A program made the position numbers and the translations under genes. From NCBI RefSeq assembly GCF_013387455.1, contig NZ_VWNC01000004.1, positions 62,001-126,000 on the forward strand: a DNA stretch of 64,000 nt, read 5' to 3'. Below are positions 38,185 to 47,239 of the stretch, one piece after another; positions within the stretch are counted from its first letter, which is position 1, and every line of letters begins with the position of its first letter. The notes under the pieces were generated by a model. It saw nothing but the letters and a program-made list of their open reading frames with translations, searched no databases and had not been told where the DNA came from. This stretch comes from Mariprofundus sp. NF. GTDB lineage: Bacteria > Pseudomonadota > Zetaproteobacteria > Mariprofundales > Mariprofundaceae.

Positions 38185-38212
38185 TTGACACCATTGCGAT
38201 GCTATTTATCAT
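38185..38212 (+). promoter_or_regulatory. Sigma-70 promoter of rpmH operon
   Basis: TTGACA at 38185-38190, a 16-bp spacer, and TATCAT at 38207-38212, with transcription expected near 38219, about 50 bp before the rpmH ATG. The -35 is a perfect consensus. It should drive rpmH-rnpA-yidD-yidC-mnmE. Confidence 0.8.
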
Positions 38213-38269
38213 GCGCGACCCTTTTTAAGCGACTGCTTATCAAGTTGATAAGGTATCAGGAGATTTACC

Positions 38270-38404
38270 ATGAGCTTTACATATAAGCCAAGCCGTATCC
38301 GCCGCGCACGCCGTCATGGCTTCCGTGCACGCATGGCAACCAAAGCAGGACGTGTGATTATGAATCGTCGCCGCGCTAAAGGTCGTAAGGACCTGACAGT
38401 ATAA
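38270..38404 (+). CDS. rpmH: 50S ribosomal protein L34
   Basis: 44 aa, the standard L34 length, very basic: [18 protein letters not shown], then [10 protein letters not shown] and [12 protein letters not shown]. Found by reading the + strand directly, as it is too short for routine ORF calling. The ATG has AGGAG upstream. Its TAA is followed, in the same frame, by the coding sequence of rnpA with only two codons between the stop and the likely rnpA start. Confidence 0.97.
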   Translation: MSFTYKPSRIRRARRHGFRARMATKAGRVIMNRRRAKGRKDLTV

Positions 38405-38410
38405 ATCGGT

Positions 38411-38752
38411 CTGAACCAGCACTTCCCTAAATCAGGGCGTTTACGCTCAAAATCTGATTTCGCCGCCATGCGAAAAGGCAGGCGAATCAGTGTAGGGGGA
38501 GTACGGCTGGTCTATCGTTTTAACGGTTCCGAGCACTCTCGTCTGGGGCTTGCTGTTTCAAGAAAATATGGCAATGCCGTTGCAAGGAATCGTCTGAAAC
38601 GCCAGCTGCGCGATCATTTTCGTTGTGGCAGTTATGATTCACTGGGTATTGATGTTCTGGTGATACCGATTGTGAATGTAGACAGAATGGTGGATCCAGT
38701 ACATGACTTTTCTCAAGCTCTGCTCAAGATTCGTCAGCCGCATCAGGGATAG
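38411..38752 (+). CDS. rnpA: Ribonuclease P protein component, apparent CTG start
   Basis: Protein subunit of RNase P, which matures tRNA 5' ends. The core is GLAVSRKYGNAVARNRLKRQ, the RNA-binding RNR motif. The first ATG (38468) would give only 94 aa and lose the conserved N-terminal block FPKSGRLRSKSDF, which is encoded in frame just upstream. Reading back from it, the frame is open to the rpmH stop at 38402-38404, with no ATG, GTG or TTG; the only plausible start is CTG 38411, giving 113 aa, the usual length. Translation may be coupled to rpmH. Confidence 0.85.
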   Translation: MNQHFPKSGRLRSKSDFAAMRKGRRISVGGVRLVYRFNGSEHSRLGLAVSRKYGNAVARNRLKRQLRDHFRCGSYDSLGIDVLVIPIVNVDRMVDPVHDFSQALLKIRQPHQG

Positions 38753-38762
38753 GTTTTGATCG

Positions 38763-39014
38763 ATGCGTAAACTTTTTCTGTTACCTGTCCGTTTTTATCA
38801 GTTGTTCATTTCGCCTGTTATGCCATCGCATTGCCGGCATTATCCCACCTGTTCATATTACACAATCGAGGCCGTGCAACGCCATGGCGTGTTGCGCGGT
38901 ATTTGGCTTGGTACGAAACGTCTGTTACGTTGCCATCCGTTTTCAAAAGGTGGGTTCGATCCGGTACCGGAAGTTGAGGCAACCAGATCTCTAAAAGTTT
39001 TGAGGGAGAAATAA
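38763..39014 (+). CDS. yidD: Membrane protein insertion efficiency factor YidD
   Basis: 83-aa small protein that helps YidC-dependent membrane insertion. It has the family pattern [20 protein letters not shown], then [16 protein letters not shown] (conserved cysteines) and [16 protein letters not shown]. It likely sits at the inner face of the membrane by an amphipathic N-terminal helix. It is 10 bp after rnpA and 2 bp before yidC. Confidence 0.96.
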   Translation: MRKLFLLPVRFYQLFISPVMPSHCRHYPTCSYYTIEAVQRHGVLRGIWLGTKRLLRCHPFSKGGFDPVPEVEATRSLKVLREK

Positions 39015-39016
39015 TC

Positions 39017-40612
39017 ATGGAACAACGCAATATGATTCTGGCATTTGCACTGTCGATGCTGGTTCTACTGGGGTGGGGAGCACTATTCCCAGAGCAGGAG
39101 CCATCCGCTTCACAGCAGGTTCAGACAGAATCAACCCAAAAACTGATGCCTCCCTCCGACAAAATGGCTGCTATCCCTGATGCCGGCGTTGTAGCTGAAG
39201 TCAGCGATGTGACTCCGGCTGTTGCCAAACCTATGGCTGTGCCTACATCTGTTCCGATCACCCCGGCTGCTTTTGAGATCAGTAATGATCTGTTGAAACT
39301 CTCTGTGAATGAGAAGGGGTGGTTTACCCGTGCGGTTCTGACTAATTACAGAGAGTCTCTGGAGAAAGATTCTGCTCCGGTTGCTGTACTGCACATGGAT
39401 GAAGGTCATTCTGTCTATGTGAATACCGGTGTGATGGGTCGCCAGTTGGCTCAGCAGTTTGCAGCGGTAAAACAGAGTGGAGACGCAGCTGTTCTGCGTG
39501 CTGTGCTTGATGACGGACGCATCTGGGAGCGTCAGATAAGTCTCACGCAGGGATCCTATGTTGTTGATGTTAAAGATAGAATTATAGAGGGCGGTGGCTT
39601 GAAGCTTTATCGTCAGGTGGTTGAGCGTCATCCTGATAAAGAGTCGAGCACTTTCTATGAACACATGGGTCCAACTGGCTTGTTTGATGGCAAGTTGCAG
39701 GAGCCGGATTATGATGAGCTGGATGAGAAAGGCTCCATTCGCTCAGCCTCTATGGGTGGCTGGACTGCGATTATGAACCGCTACTTTATTGCTGCGCTTA
39801 TCTCCAATCCTGACCAGGACTATCCTTATTACTATAAAGGCGATGGTCGCTCTTATCAGGCTGGCCTGATTGATGATGGTAAACTTGAGGGCAGAGATGC
39901 TCTGTTCAACACCCGCATCTATCTTGGCCCTAAATCTATTCCTGTACTTGAAAGTGTGAATGCCGAGCTGGAACGCGCTGTAGATTTCGGCTGGTTTTCT
40001 CCGATTTCCAAGCCGATGCACAGCTTCCTTGAGTGGCTCTATCAGTATCTGGGCAACTTCGGCTTCTGTATTATTGTTCTGGTGATCTGCATCAAAATCC
40101 TCTTCTTCTATCCTACCCAGAAGTCGTATGAGTCGATGGCATCAATGCGTAAATTGCAGCCGGAGATGACCCGCTTGAAAGAGCAGTATGGCGATGATCG
40201 TCAGAAAATGGGCCAGGAGGTGATGGGCCTTTATAAGAAACATAAGGTGAATCCACTGGGTGGATGCCTGCCTATCATTATTCAGATCCCTGTTTTCTTT
40301 GCCCTTTATAAGGTACTGCTGATGTCGATTGAGATGCGGCAGGCGCCATTCATCGGCTGGATTACAGATATGTCAGTGCAGGATCCATTCTTTGTACTGC
40401 CTGTACTGATGGGTATCTCCATGTTTATTCAGCAGAAACTTAATCCTCAGCCGCCTGATCCAGTGCAGGCTAAAGTGATGCAGTTTTTGCCATTCCTGTT
40501 TACTGCCATGTTCCTTTTCTTCCCGGCAGGTCTCGTACTCTACTGGGTAGTTAATAACGTACTCTCTATTGTCCAGCAGCGTATGGTAATGAAGAGGATG
40601 AACGTCGATTAA
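39017..40612 (+). CDS. yidC: Membrane protein insertase YidC
   Basis: 531-aa inner-membrane insertase. An N-terminal TM helix (residues 6-24, with the opening MEQRNMILAFALSMLVLLGW) is followed by a large periplasmic domain (about 80-320). The conserved five-helix core contains KSYESMASMRKLQPEMTRLK, GGCLPIIIQIPVFFALYKVL and FLPFLFTAMFLFFPAGLVLY. This is the Gram-negative type with a big P1 domain. Its TAA overlaps the probable mnmE start region. Confidence 0.97.
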   Translation: MEQRNMILAFALSMLVLLGWGALFPEQEPSASQQVQTESTQKLMPPSDKMAAIPDAGVVAEVSDVTPAVAKPMAVPTSVPITPAAFEISNDLLKLSVNEKGWFTRAVLTNYRESLEKDSAPVAVLHMDEGHSVYVNTGVMGRQLAQQFAAVKQSGDAAVLRAVLDDGRIWERQISLTQGSYVVDVKDRIIEGGGLKLYRQVVERHPDKESSTFYEHMGPTGLFDGKLQEPDYDELDEKGSIRSASMGGWTAIMNRYFIAALISNPDQDYPYYYKGDGRSYQAGLIDDGKLEGRDALFNTRIYLGPKSIPVLESVNAELERAVDFGWFSPISKPMHSFLEWLYQYLGNFGFCIIVLVICIKILFFYPTQKSYESMASMRKLQPEMTRLKEQYGDDRQKMGQEVMGLYKKHKVNPLGGCLPIIIQIPVFFALYKVLLMSIEMRQAPFIGWITDMSVQDPFFVLPVLMGISMFIQQKLNPQPPDPVQAKVMQFLPFLFTAMFLFFPAGLVLYWVVNNVLSIVQQRMVMKRMNVD

Positions 40613-41936
40613 TCAGGTCACTGATAAAACAACCATTGCCGCTATTGCCACCCCGCCAGGCCGGGGTGGCGTAGGGGTGATTCGCATTTCAGGCATAGAT
40701 GCCCTGAATGTTCTGCAACAACTTACAAATTCTAAGCGGGATTTCCCTGCCAGAGTTGCAATCCTCTCATCATGGTTGGACGCTGCAGGCGATGTGCTGG
40801 ATCAGGGCTTATCACTCTATTTTCCGGCACCTCACTCCTATACGGGCGAGCACACGGTTGAACTGCAGGGGCATGGTGGCCCTGTGCTGCTGCGCGCTCT
40901 GCTGGAGCGCTTGTTTGAGCTGGGTTGCAAACCAGCCGAGCCGGGTGAGTTCACCCGCCGGGCGGTTGAGAATGGAAAAATGGATTTGGCCCAGGCAGAG
41001 GCCGTAGCCTCCTGTATTGATGCTGCCACCATACGCGCAGGAAAACAGGCTCAGCGGCAGCTACAGGGTGCTTTCGGGCGACATATAGAGCATCTGATGC
41101 AGCAGCTGACCTCTCTGGTAGCGCATGTTGAGGCCAGTCTCGATTTTCCTGAAGAAGAGATTCCCGAACTGTTCTTCAGTCGACTGGATGAAGATATGCA
41201 ACAGCAGTTGATTCAGCCGATCCGAGCCATGCTTGATTCCGCACCACTTGGCGAGCGTCTGTTTGATGGTGCTACTGTGACTATAATCGGTGCTCCTAAT
41301 GTTGGTAAATCAAGCCTTCTGAATGCACTGGCAGGGCGTGACAGGGCTATTGTCAGTGATATTCCGGGCACAACGCGAGATGTGCTTGAGATCGATTTTG
41401 AGGTGCATGGTATTCCTGTGCGCCTCTCTGATACCGCAGGCATCAGGGAGAGTGAAGACCGGATCGAGCAGGAGGGGGTGCGTCGTGCCCATCAATCTGC
41501 TGAGCAGGCTGATGCGACACTGTTTGTTGCCGATGCTATGCGTCCGGATACCTGGCACTGCAAGGTTAATGCGGATATTTTCCTGATGAATAAATGCGAT
41601 GTTGGGCAAGGGGCATATCCAGATCACTTTATCTCAGCCAGTGCGACAAACGGTTCAGGCTTGAACGATTTAAGAGATCGTCTGGCTGCTAGCTTGGGTG
41701 ATATTGATATCGCGGACGAGTCGATGCTTGTAACCCGAGAGCGGCATTGTCAGAGCCTTAGCGAAGCGCTGCACTGTATTGAGACAGGTATGCAGACGCT
41801 GCACGATGAGGAGAAACTCGAGATTACCGCCATGCAGTGGCGAGCTGCCTGGGCAGCATTGGGTGGCATTCTGGGCATTGGCGATGTTGAACATATTCTT
41901 GATCAGGTCTTTTCAGAGTTCTGCATTGGTAAGTAA
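40608..41936 (+). CDS. mnmE: tRNA modification GTPase MnmE, apparent ATT start
   Basis: GTPase that works with MnmG to modify U34 of tRNAs. The G domain has GAPNVGKSSLLNALAGRDRA, DIPGTTRD and NKCD; the C-terminus ends CIGK, the family hallmark. The conserved N-terminus IAAIATPPGRGGVGVIRISG starts upstream of the first GTG (40677). In that frame no ATG, GTG or TTG exists back to the stop at 40599-40601. ATT 40608 lies 9 bases after GAAGAGGA, a fair ribosome site, and gives 442 aa, close to the usual length. It overlaps the yidC stop. Confidence 0.85.
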   Translation: MNQVTDKTTIAAIATPPGRGGVGVIRISGIDALNVLQQLTNSKRDFPARVAILSSWLDAAGDVLDQGLSLYFPAPHSYTGEHTVELQGHGGPVLLRALLERLFELGCKPAEPGEFTRRAVENGKMDLAQAEAVASCIDAATIRAGKQAQRQLQGAFGRHIEHLMQQLTSLVAHVEASLDFPEEEIPELFFSRLDEDMQQQLIQPIRAMLDSAPLGERLFDGATVTIIGAPNVGKSSLLNALAGRDRAIVSDIPGTTRDVLEIDFEVHGIPVRLSDTAGIRESEDRIEQEGVRRAHQSAEQADATLFVADAMRPDTWHCKVNADIFLMNKCDVGQGAYPDHFISASATNGSGLNDLRDRLAASLGDIDIADESMLVTRERHCQSLSEALHCIETGMQTLHDEEKLEITAMQWRAAWAALGGILGIGDVEHILDQVFSEFCIGK

Positions 41937-41983
41937 AAACGTCTTCTATTTGGACTTCAGGTTTCAGTAGTCGCGGCTTTTCC

Positions 41984-42013
41984 TTGAATGTTAGGGGTAG
42001 TTTGCGGCATAAT
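41984..42013 (+). promoter_or_regulatory. Probable promoter of the phosphoribulokinase gene
   Basis: TTGAAT (41984-41989), an 18-bp spacer, and CATAAT (42008-42013), about 100 bp before the prk start, in the 176-bp gap after mnmE. It would give prk its own transcription inside the housekeeping row. Confidence 0.5.
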
Positions 42014-42112
42014 GGCCAACCTTTTGGCGTTATTTAATCCAGAGGGACAGGGGACAAAAGAGGCTAGGGACTCCGTAAGCCCTTGATTCAAAAAGTTTTT
42101 TTGGGAGATACC

Positions 42113-42976
42113 ATGTCAGCAAATCATCCAGTGATTTCCGTAACGGGTTCATCAGGAGCCGGTACCAGCACAGCAAAAGTAGCACTCGAGCATATTTTCA
42201 GGCGCGAGAAAGTTACACCAGCAATTGTCGAAGGCGACTGCTTTCACCGTTTTGACCGTCTCACATTCCGTGAGAAATCTGCAGAGTTCGAAGCTCAAGG
42301 CAAGCGCCTGAGCCACTTCTCTGATGAGGCTAACCTGTTTGATAATATTGCCGACCTGTTCAAGTCCTATGGCGAAGTCGGTAAGGGTCTTGCCCGCACC
42401 TACATCCATGATGATGAAGAGGCTAAGATTTATGGCGTTGAACCGGGTAAGTTTACCGATTGGCGCGAAGTTGGAGAGGGTTCTGATCTGCTGTTCTACG
42501 AGGGCCTTCATGGCGGCGTAGAAGAGGTGCTTCCATATGCCGACCTGCTGTTAGGTATTGTTCCAGTTGTAAATCTGGAGTGGATTCAGAAAATCCACCG
42601 TGATACCGAAATGCGTGGTTACTCATCTGAAGCCGTGGTTGAAAACATTCTTAGCCGAATGCATGACTATGTGCACTTCATTACTCCACAGTTCAGCAAT
42701 TCGGATATCAACTTCCAGCGTGTTCCTCTGGTTGATACCTCTAACCCGTTTATTGCGCGTGATGTGCCCACTCCGGATGAGAGTGTTGTTGTGATTCGTA
42801 TTCGCAAGCCGGAAAAATGGGGTATCGATTTCCCTTGGCTGACCTCTATGTTGAATGGTTCATTTATGTCTCGTCGCAACACCATGGTTGTTCCGGCTGG
42901 CAAGATGATGTTTGCTATGGAGCTAATCCTCTCCCCGATTATTCATGATATGATGGAGAAGAGGCGCAAGGGTTAA
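42113..42976 (+). CDS. prk: Phosphoribulokinase
   Basis: 287-aa kinase that makes ribulose 1,5-bisphosphate from ribulose 5-phosphate, a step specific to the Calvin cycle. The P-loop variant GSSGAGTSTAKVALEHIF is at residues 10-27, with VEGDCFHRFDR (catalytic Asp) and FYEGLHGG later. It is the proteobacterial short form. I start at ATG 42113 with GGGAG upstream. It lies between mnmE and mnmG with its own promoter and terminator. No RuBisCO genes are in the window. Confidence 0.95.
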   Translation: MSANHPVISVTGSSGAGTSTAKVALEHIFRREKVTPAIVEGDCFHRFDRLTFREKSAEFEAQGKRLSHFSDEANLFDNIADLFKSYGEVGKGLARTYIHDDEEAKIYGVEPGKFTDWREVGEGSDLLFYEGLHGGVEEVLPYADLLLGIVPVVNLEWIQKIHRDTEMRGYSSEAVVENILSRMHDYVHFITPQFSNSDINFQRVPLVDTSNPFIARDVPTPDESVVVIRIRKPEKWGIDFPWLTSMLNGSFMSRRNTMVVPAGKMMFAMELILSPIIHDMMEKRRKG

Positions 42977-42991
42977 ATCCTGCGCCATTTC

Positions 42992-43023
42992 GAAAAAGGG
43001 GGGCTTTAGGCCCCCTTTTTTTA
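42992..43023 (+). terminator. Rho-independent terminator of prk
   Basis: GGGGGC-TTTAG-GCCCCC stem, extended by an A-run pairing with the seven-T tail. It starts 17 bp after the prk stop. A textbook terminator. Confidence 0.92.
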
Positions 43024-43082
43024 TTGCTTTGAAAAGATTTACCCCTACGCTTCCTCCCCCTTTGAGAAAAATTATGGAGAAT

Positions 43083-43098
43083 GGTTTCACGTGAAACA
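43083..43098. promoter_or_regulatory. parS site overlapping the mnmG start
   Basis: GGTTTCACGTGAAACA matches the universal ParB site TGTTTCACGTGAAACA at 15 of 16 positions and contains the perfect palindrome GTTTCACGTGAAAC. The GTG in its centre is the mnmG start codon. ParB, encoded 3 kb away, should bind it to seed chromosome partition complexes. Confidence 0.92.
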
Positions 43099-44962
43099 TC
43101 CGCAAGACATTGATGTAATAGTTATTGGTGCCGGACATGCTGGTTGTGAGGCGGCATGGGCTGCTGCCAGTCGGGGTGCGCGCGTGCGTCTGATTACACA
43201 GAATCTGGATACCATTGCCAAGATGTCCTGTAATCCGGCCATTGGTGGTATCGGCAAAGGGCACCTTGTTCATGAGGTTGATGCCCTTGGTGGCTTGATG
43301 GGGATGGCGGCTGATCGTTCTGCTCTGCAGTACCGCGTCTTAAATCGACGCAAGGGGCCAGCGGTACAGGCGACACGAGCCCAGTGTGATCGGCGCATTT
43401 ACCATATGGTAATCAGAGCGATGCTGGACTCTCATCCGCGTGTAAGCCTGCATCAGGGCACAGTTTCAGAGCTTCTATTCGAAGGTGATTCTGTAGTCGG
43501 CGCGGTAGACGAGTTAGGTGTGCAGCACATGGCCCGGGCTGTTGTGCTGACAACGGGAACCTTTCTATCAGGATTAATCCACGTGGGCGAGAAGAGTATG
43601 CCTGCAGGTCGTGCGGGCGATGCGGCAGTGCATGGCCTGACTGACGAGCTCTACCGTAGAGACTTTAAGCTGGGGCGTTTGAAGACCGGCACGCCACCAC
43701 GCCTTGATAAGAAAACAATTGATTGGGCTTCATTGGATTTACAGTCTGGCGAAACAGATGTTCAGCCCTTTTCGGCGCTGCATGAGCAGGTGACTCAGGA
43801 TCAGATACCATGTGCCATCACCCGAACAACAGAAAAGTCGCATGAGATTATTCGTGAAAACATGAGTCGGTCACCGATGTTTTCAGGAAAGATTGAAGGG
43901 ACAGGGCCACGCTACTGTCCAAGTATTGAAGATAAGGTGGTCCGCTTTGCAGATAAAACAAGCCATCAGATCTTTCTTGAACCTGAAGGAAAGGATCACA
44001 ACGAGGTCTATCCAAACGGCATATCCACCTCACTACCCATTGATGTACAGTGGGCTTTTATTCATTCTATTCCCGGCCTGGAGCAGGCTGTCATCATTCG
44101 TCCGGGTTACGCGATTGAATATGACTATGTCGATCCAACTGAGCTAAAACCCTCTTTTGAGAGCAAGAAAGTGGCGGGTCTGTTCCATGCTGGCCAGATT
44201 AATGGCACAACAGGTTATGAGGAGGCTGCAGCCCAGGGCCTGTTGGCTGGCATTAATGCTGCAGCAAGGTCGATTGATGTAGAGTTCTGGGTTCCGGACA
44301 GATCCGAAGCTTACCTTGGTGTTATGGCTGATGATCTGGTTACCAAAGGCGTGACCGAACCTTATCGTATGTTTACCTCCAGAGCAGAGTTTCGCCTGCA
44401 ACTTCGGGAAGATAATGCTGACATGCGATTGGGTGATTGGGCGATTCGGCTTGGCCTCTACGATGAAGCGCGTTCTCACCGTTTTATTACAAGAAGGGAG
44501 CGGGTAACGGTTGGACTGGCTGAATCGCGTGAGATGGTTGTTGGCACAGGCGCAGCATGGCGAGATCGCTTGGTGGCATTAAATCTTCCCATGCCATCGC
44601 AATCAATGAGTCTCGCCTCCTACTGTCATAGATCTGATGTGCAGCCCGCTGAGGCATTGAAGTTATTGTCTCTCTATCCTGAGTTTAGTGTCAGAGACTT
44701 GAAGAGTCTGACTGCGCTCGTGCACTACGAGGGTTATCTCGATAAGCAGCAGCTTGAGGTTGACCGTTTCAAGCAGATGGAGGGCTTTAGGATTCCAGAG
44801 GGATTTGATTACGCTTCTGTTAAGGGGTTAAGTATCGAGTGTTGTCAGCGTTTGATCACGGCACAGCCAGCAACGATTGGACAGGCATCGCGCCTGTCAG
44901 GCATCACGCCTGCAGCGATTACATCTCTGATGCTCTATCTGAGGGTGAAGCATGAGTTGTGA
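43091..44962 (+). CDS. mnmG: tRNA uridine-5-carboxymethylaminomethyl modification enzyme MnmG
   Basis: 623-aa FAD protein, partner of MnmE in making (c)mnm5 modifications at U34. The dinucleotide site is [40 protein letters not shown] and [12 protein letters not shown] follow; [20 protein letters not shown] marks the second FAD motif. The GTG start (MKHPQDID) lies inside a parS site, so the first three codons are encoded by parS bases. GGAG is 11 bases upstream. It overlaps rsmG by 11 bp. Confidence 0.96.
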   Translation: MKHPQDIDVIVIGAGHAGCEAAWAAASRGARVRLITQNLDTIAKMSCNPAIGGIGKGHLVHEVDALGGLMGMAADRSALQYRVLNRRKGPAVQATRAQCDRRIYHMVIRAMLDSHPRVSLHQGTVSELLFEGDSVVGAVDELGVQHMARAVVLTTGTFLSGLIHVGEKSMPAGRAGDAAVHGLTDELYRRDFKLGRLKTGTPPRLDKKTIDWASLDLQSGETDVQPFSALHEQVTQDQIPCAITRTTEKSHEIIRENMSRSPMFSGKIEGTGPRYCPSIEDKVVRFADKTSHQIFLEPEGKDHNEVYPNGISTSLPIDVQWAFIHSIPGLEQAVIIRPGYAIEYDYVDPTELKPSFESKKVAGLFHAGQINGTTGYEEAAAQGLLAGINAAARSIDVEFWVPDRSEAYLGVMADDLVTKGVTEPYRMFTSRAEFRLQLREDNADMRLGDWAIRLGLYDEARSHRFITRRERVTVGLAESREMVVGTGAAWRDRLVALNLPMPSQSMSLASYCHRSDVQPAEALKLLSLYPEFSVRDLKSLTALVHYEGYLDKQQLEVDRFKQMEGFRIPEGFDYASVKGLSIECCQRLITAQPATIGQASRLSGITPAAITSLMLYLRVKHEL

Positions 44963-45524
44963 TCTCTATGTTCAGGAGGTGATGAAGTTTCGTCGGGCGT
45001 TGAATCTCACCTCAATATCAGATCCACAGCTGTTTCATGAGCGTTTTATTGCGCCTTCGCTGGCGCTTGCCAGGTGGATGCCCGATGAGGGGCGCATGCT
45101 TGATGTCGGTAGTGGCATGGGGGTTCCCGGTATTCCACTGTTGATTGCAAAGCCAGGGTTGGTTGGGGTTTTAGTGGAGAGAAGGAAGAAGAGGGCTGAG
45201 TTTTTGCGCCATATTGTTCGCAAGTTGAAGTTGAATGCAGAGGTATATGATGCCGATGTGAATGATCTCCCATCCCTGCATGTCGACCTGTGTGTTGCCA
45301 GGGCAGTAACAGATGAGGCGATGCTACTGCGTATGTGTACGCCTCATGCCAATGTTAATGCGTTGGCTGTGCTTCCTGTACCGCTTGCACATAAACCGCA
45401 AGCTTCAGAGGGATGGAGGCTGAGCGGTGAACATGATCTAAATATCTCGAATGAAGAAGGGGATGGCATCCAGCGAGTCCGGTGTTATCGTTATTGCGAC
45501 GATTCAGAGGGAGGTTTCACGTGA
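44952..45524 (+). CDS. rsmG: 16S rRNA (guanine(527)-N(7))-methyltransferase RsmG
   Basis: 190-aa SAM-dependent methyltransferase acting on G527 of 16S r[23 protein letters not shown] is followed by SAM motif [21 protein letters not shown] and [19 protein letters not shown] stands where VARAVA is usual. It is slightly short compared with E. coli GidB (207 aa). Its stop TGA lies within the second parS site and overlaps the parA GTG start. Confidence 0.94.
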   Translation: MSCDLYVQEVMKFRRALNLTSISDPQLFHERFIAPSLALARWMPDEGRMLDVGSGMGVPGIPLLIAKPGLVGVLVERRKKRAEFLRHIVRKLKLNAEVYDADVNDLPSLHVDLCVARAVTDEAMLLRMCTPHANVNALAVLPVPLAHKPQASEGWRLSGEHDLNISNEEGDGIQRVRCYRYCDDSEGGFT

Positions 45525-45528
45525 AACA
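45513..45528. promoter_or_regulatory. parS site overlapping the rsmG stop and parA start
   Basis: Same 16-mer as the mnmG site, GGTTTCACGTGAAACA, 15 of 16 to the ParB consensus. It encodes both the last codons of rsmG (stop TGA at 45522-45524) and the parA start GTG at 45521. ParB binding here could also affect parAB expression. Confidence 0.93.
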
Positions 45529-46306
45529 TCAGGGATTCGGCCCGGTCACTGCAGTGGCCAATCAGAAAGGCGGTGTGGGTAAAACAACAACCAGCATTAA
45601 TCTGGCAGCCTCTTTGGCAGCGCTTGATCTGCGAGTTCTATTGATTGATCTGGATCCTCAAGGGAATTCGACATCAGGGCTGGGCGTGGACCAGCAGCAT
45701 GTAGAGTCAGGCACCTATGATGTCTTGCTGGGCGACAGCTCGATTGCCGATGCTGTGGTGAAAACAGAGTGTGAAAACCTCTATCTTCTGCCCGCAACGA
45801 TGGATCTTGCCGGTGCCGAGATTGAATTGGTTAATGAGCAGGGGCGTGAGCAGCGCATGAAAAATGCCTTTGCAGCGTATCAGGGTGAAGCTTTTGACCA
45901 CATCTTTATCGATTGCCCGCCGGCTTTGAGTATTTTAACGGTCAATGCACTTACGGCTGCTGACTACATTATGGTGACATTGCAAACTGAGTTTTATGCC
46001 ATGGAGGGTTTAACTCAGCTAATGGACACGATCCGGCGCATTCGCCAAGGCTTGAATCCAGGCCTGAACATGGAGGGCATCCTGCTTACCATGGTGGACC
46101 GCCGAAATAACCTTTCTACTCAGGTGGAGCAGGATGTTCGTGCCTACTTCGGCGCGCAAGTCTATGAGAGCGTTGTGCCCCGCAATGTACGGCTATCTGA
46201 AGCGCCAAGTTTTGGGGTGCCAGTGATGTATCATGATCTGAAGTCCAAGGGTGCACAGGCGTATCTTGATGTGGCGCAGGAACTGTTGCATCGCAGGTCA
46301 ATCTGA
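45521..46306 (+). CDS. parA: Chromosome partitioning ATPase ParA (Soj)
   Basis: 261-aa Walker-type ATPase that moves ParB-parS complexes. The deviant Walker A is ANQKGGVGKTTTSINLAASL; then LLIDLDPQGNSTSGLG and IFIDCPPALSILTVNAL. I start at GTG 45521 ([18 protein letters not shown]), inside the parS palindrome, with GGGAGG about 6 bases before it; a longer frame from GTG 45482 would read through most of the rsmG tail without benefit. parB follows after 39 bp. Confidence 0.96.
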   Translation: MKHQGFGPVTAVANQKGGVGKTTTSINLAASLAALDLRVLLIDLDPQGNSTSGLGVDQQHVESGTYDVLLGDSSIADAVVKTECENLYLLPATMDLAGAEIELVNEQGREQRMKNAFAAYQGEAFDHIFIDCPPALSILTVNALTAADYIMVTLQTEFYAMEGLTQLMDTIRRIRQGLNPGLNMEGILLTMVDRRNNLSTQVEQDVRAYFGAQVYESVVPRNVRLSEAPSFGVPVMYHDLKSKGAQAYLDVAQELLHRRSI

Positions 46307-46345
46307 TCATTAAATAGCTACCGGTATTACTTTGGGAGAAGCGTT

Positions 46346-47194
46346 ATGGCTACATTGAAAAACAGAGGATTAGGGCGGGGTTTAAGTGCACTATTGGCAG
46401 ACACGCCTACACCGGAAGTGATGCGGCAGGCTTCTCAAGTACCTATCTCCAAGATAAAACCGAACTCCTACCAGCCGAGAACCCACTTTGCCCATGATGA
46501 GCTGGATTCTTTGACAGAGTCCATCCGTCGTGAGGGTGTGCTCATGCCTATCCTTCTGCGACCGCAGGGTGATGGATATGAGTTGATTGCCGGAGAGCGC
46601 CGCTGGCGAGCCTCTCAGGCAGCGGGCTTGCAAGAGATTCCGGCTGTGATTCGTGATGTAGATGATATGCAGGCACTGGAGCTTGCCATTATTGAAAATG
46701 AGCAGCGTGATGATTTGACAGCGATTGAGTCAGCCAGGGCTTATCGTCGTATGATCGATGAGTTTGGTTGTACGCAACAGCAGGTGGCGGAAAAGATTGG
46801 TGTTTCTCGTGTTCAGGTTAGTAATCTGATTCGCCTGCTTCAGCTCTCTCCGATAATCAAAGAGATGATTGAAAAACGGCAGCTTAGCATGGGCCAGGCG
46901 CGACCGCTTGTGGGCTTGCCGACACATGTCGCCGAGTCACTTGCACGTCAATGTATTAGTAAGGTCTGGAGTGCCAGGCAGATGGAGCAGGAGGCCAAGC
47001 GTGCGGCAAAAAACCCGGTTGATAAAACAAAACCTGAGCCGGATGCCGATGTGGTTGCGCTGCAGGATGAGTTAACGCGAAAGTTGGGGCTCCCTGTTGA
47101 GATTGTCTGCAGGAAAGGCGGTTCCGGTGAGTTAAAGATTGCATATACCCGCCCGGTGGAGCTCGATGGCGTATTGAGAAAGCTGCGCTATTAA
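46346..47194 (+). CDS. parB: Chromosome partitioning protein ParB (Spo0J)
   Basis: 282-aa parS-binding CTPase. It opens KNRGLGRGLSALLADT, typical of chromosomal ParB, then the catalytic-region motif LIAGERRWRASQAAGLQEIP (the C-motif and arginine-rich GERRWRA), ENEQRDDLTAIESARAYRRM, and the helix-turn-helix QQVAEKIGVSRVQVSNLIRL. The C-terminal dimer domain ends near residue 280. Together with parA and two parS sites it forms a complete segregation locus by the origin. Confidence 0.96.
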   Translation: MATLKNRGLGRGLSALLADTPTPEVMRQASQVPISKIKPNSYQPRTHFAHDELDSLTESIRREGVLMPILLRPQGDGYELIAGERRWRASQAAGLQEIPAVIRDVDDMQALELAIIENEQRDDLTAIESARAYRRMIDEFGCTQQQVAEKIGVSRVQVSNLIRLLQLSPIIKEMIEKRQLSMGQARPLVGLPTHVAESLARQCISKVWSARQMEQEAKRAAKNPVDKTKPEPDADVVALQDELTRKLGLPVEIVCRKGGSGELKIAYTRPVELDGVLRKLRY

Positions 47195-47239
47195 GATGAA
47201 ATGTTATTATAAATCAATAGGTTATGTGGGGTTCGTGTT

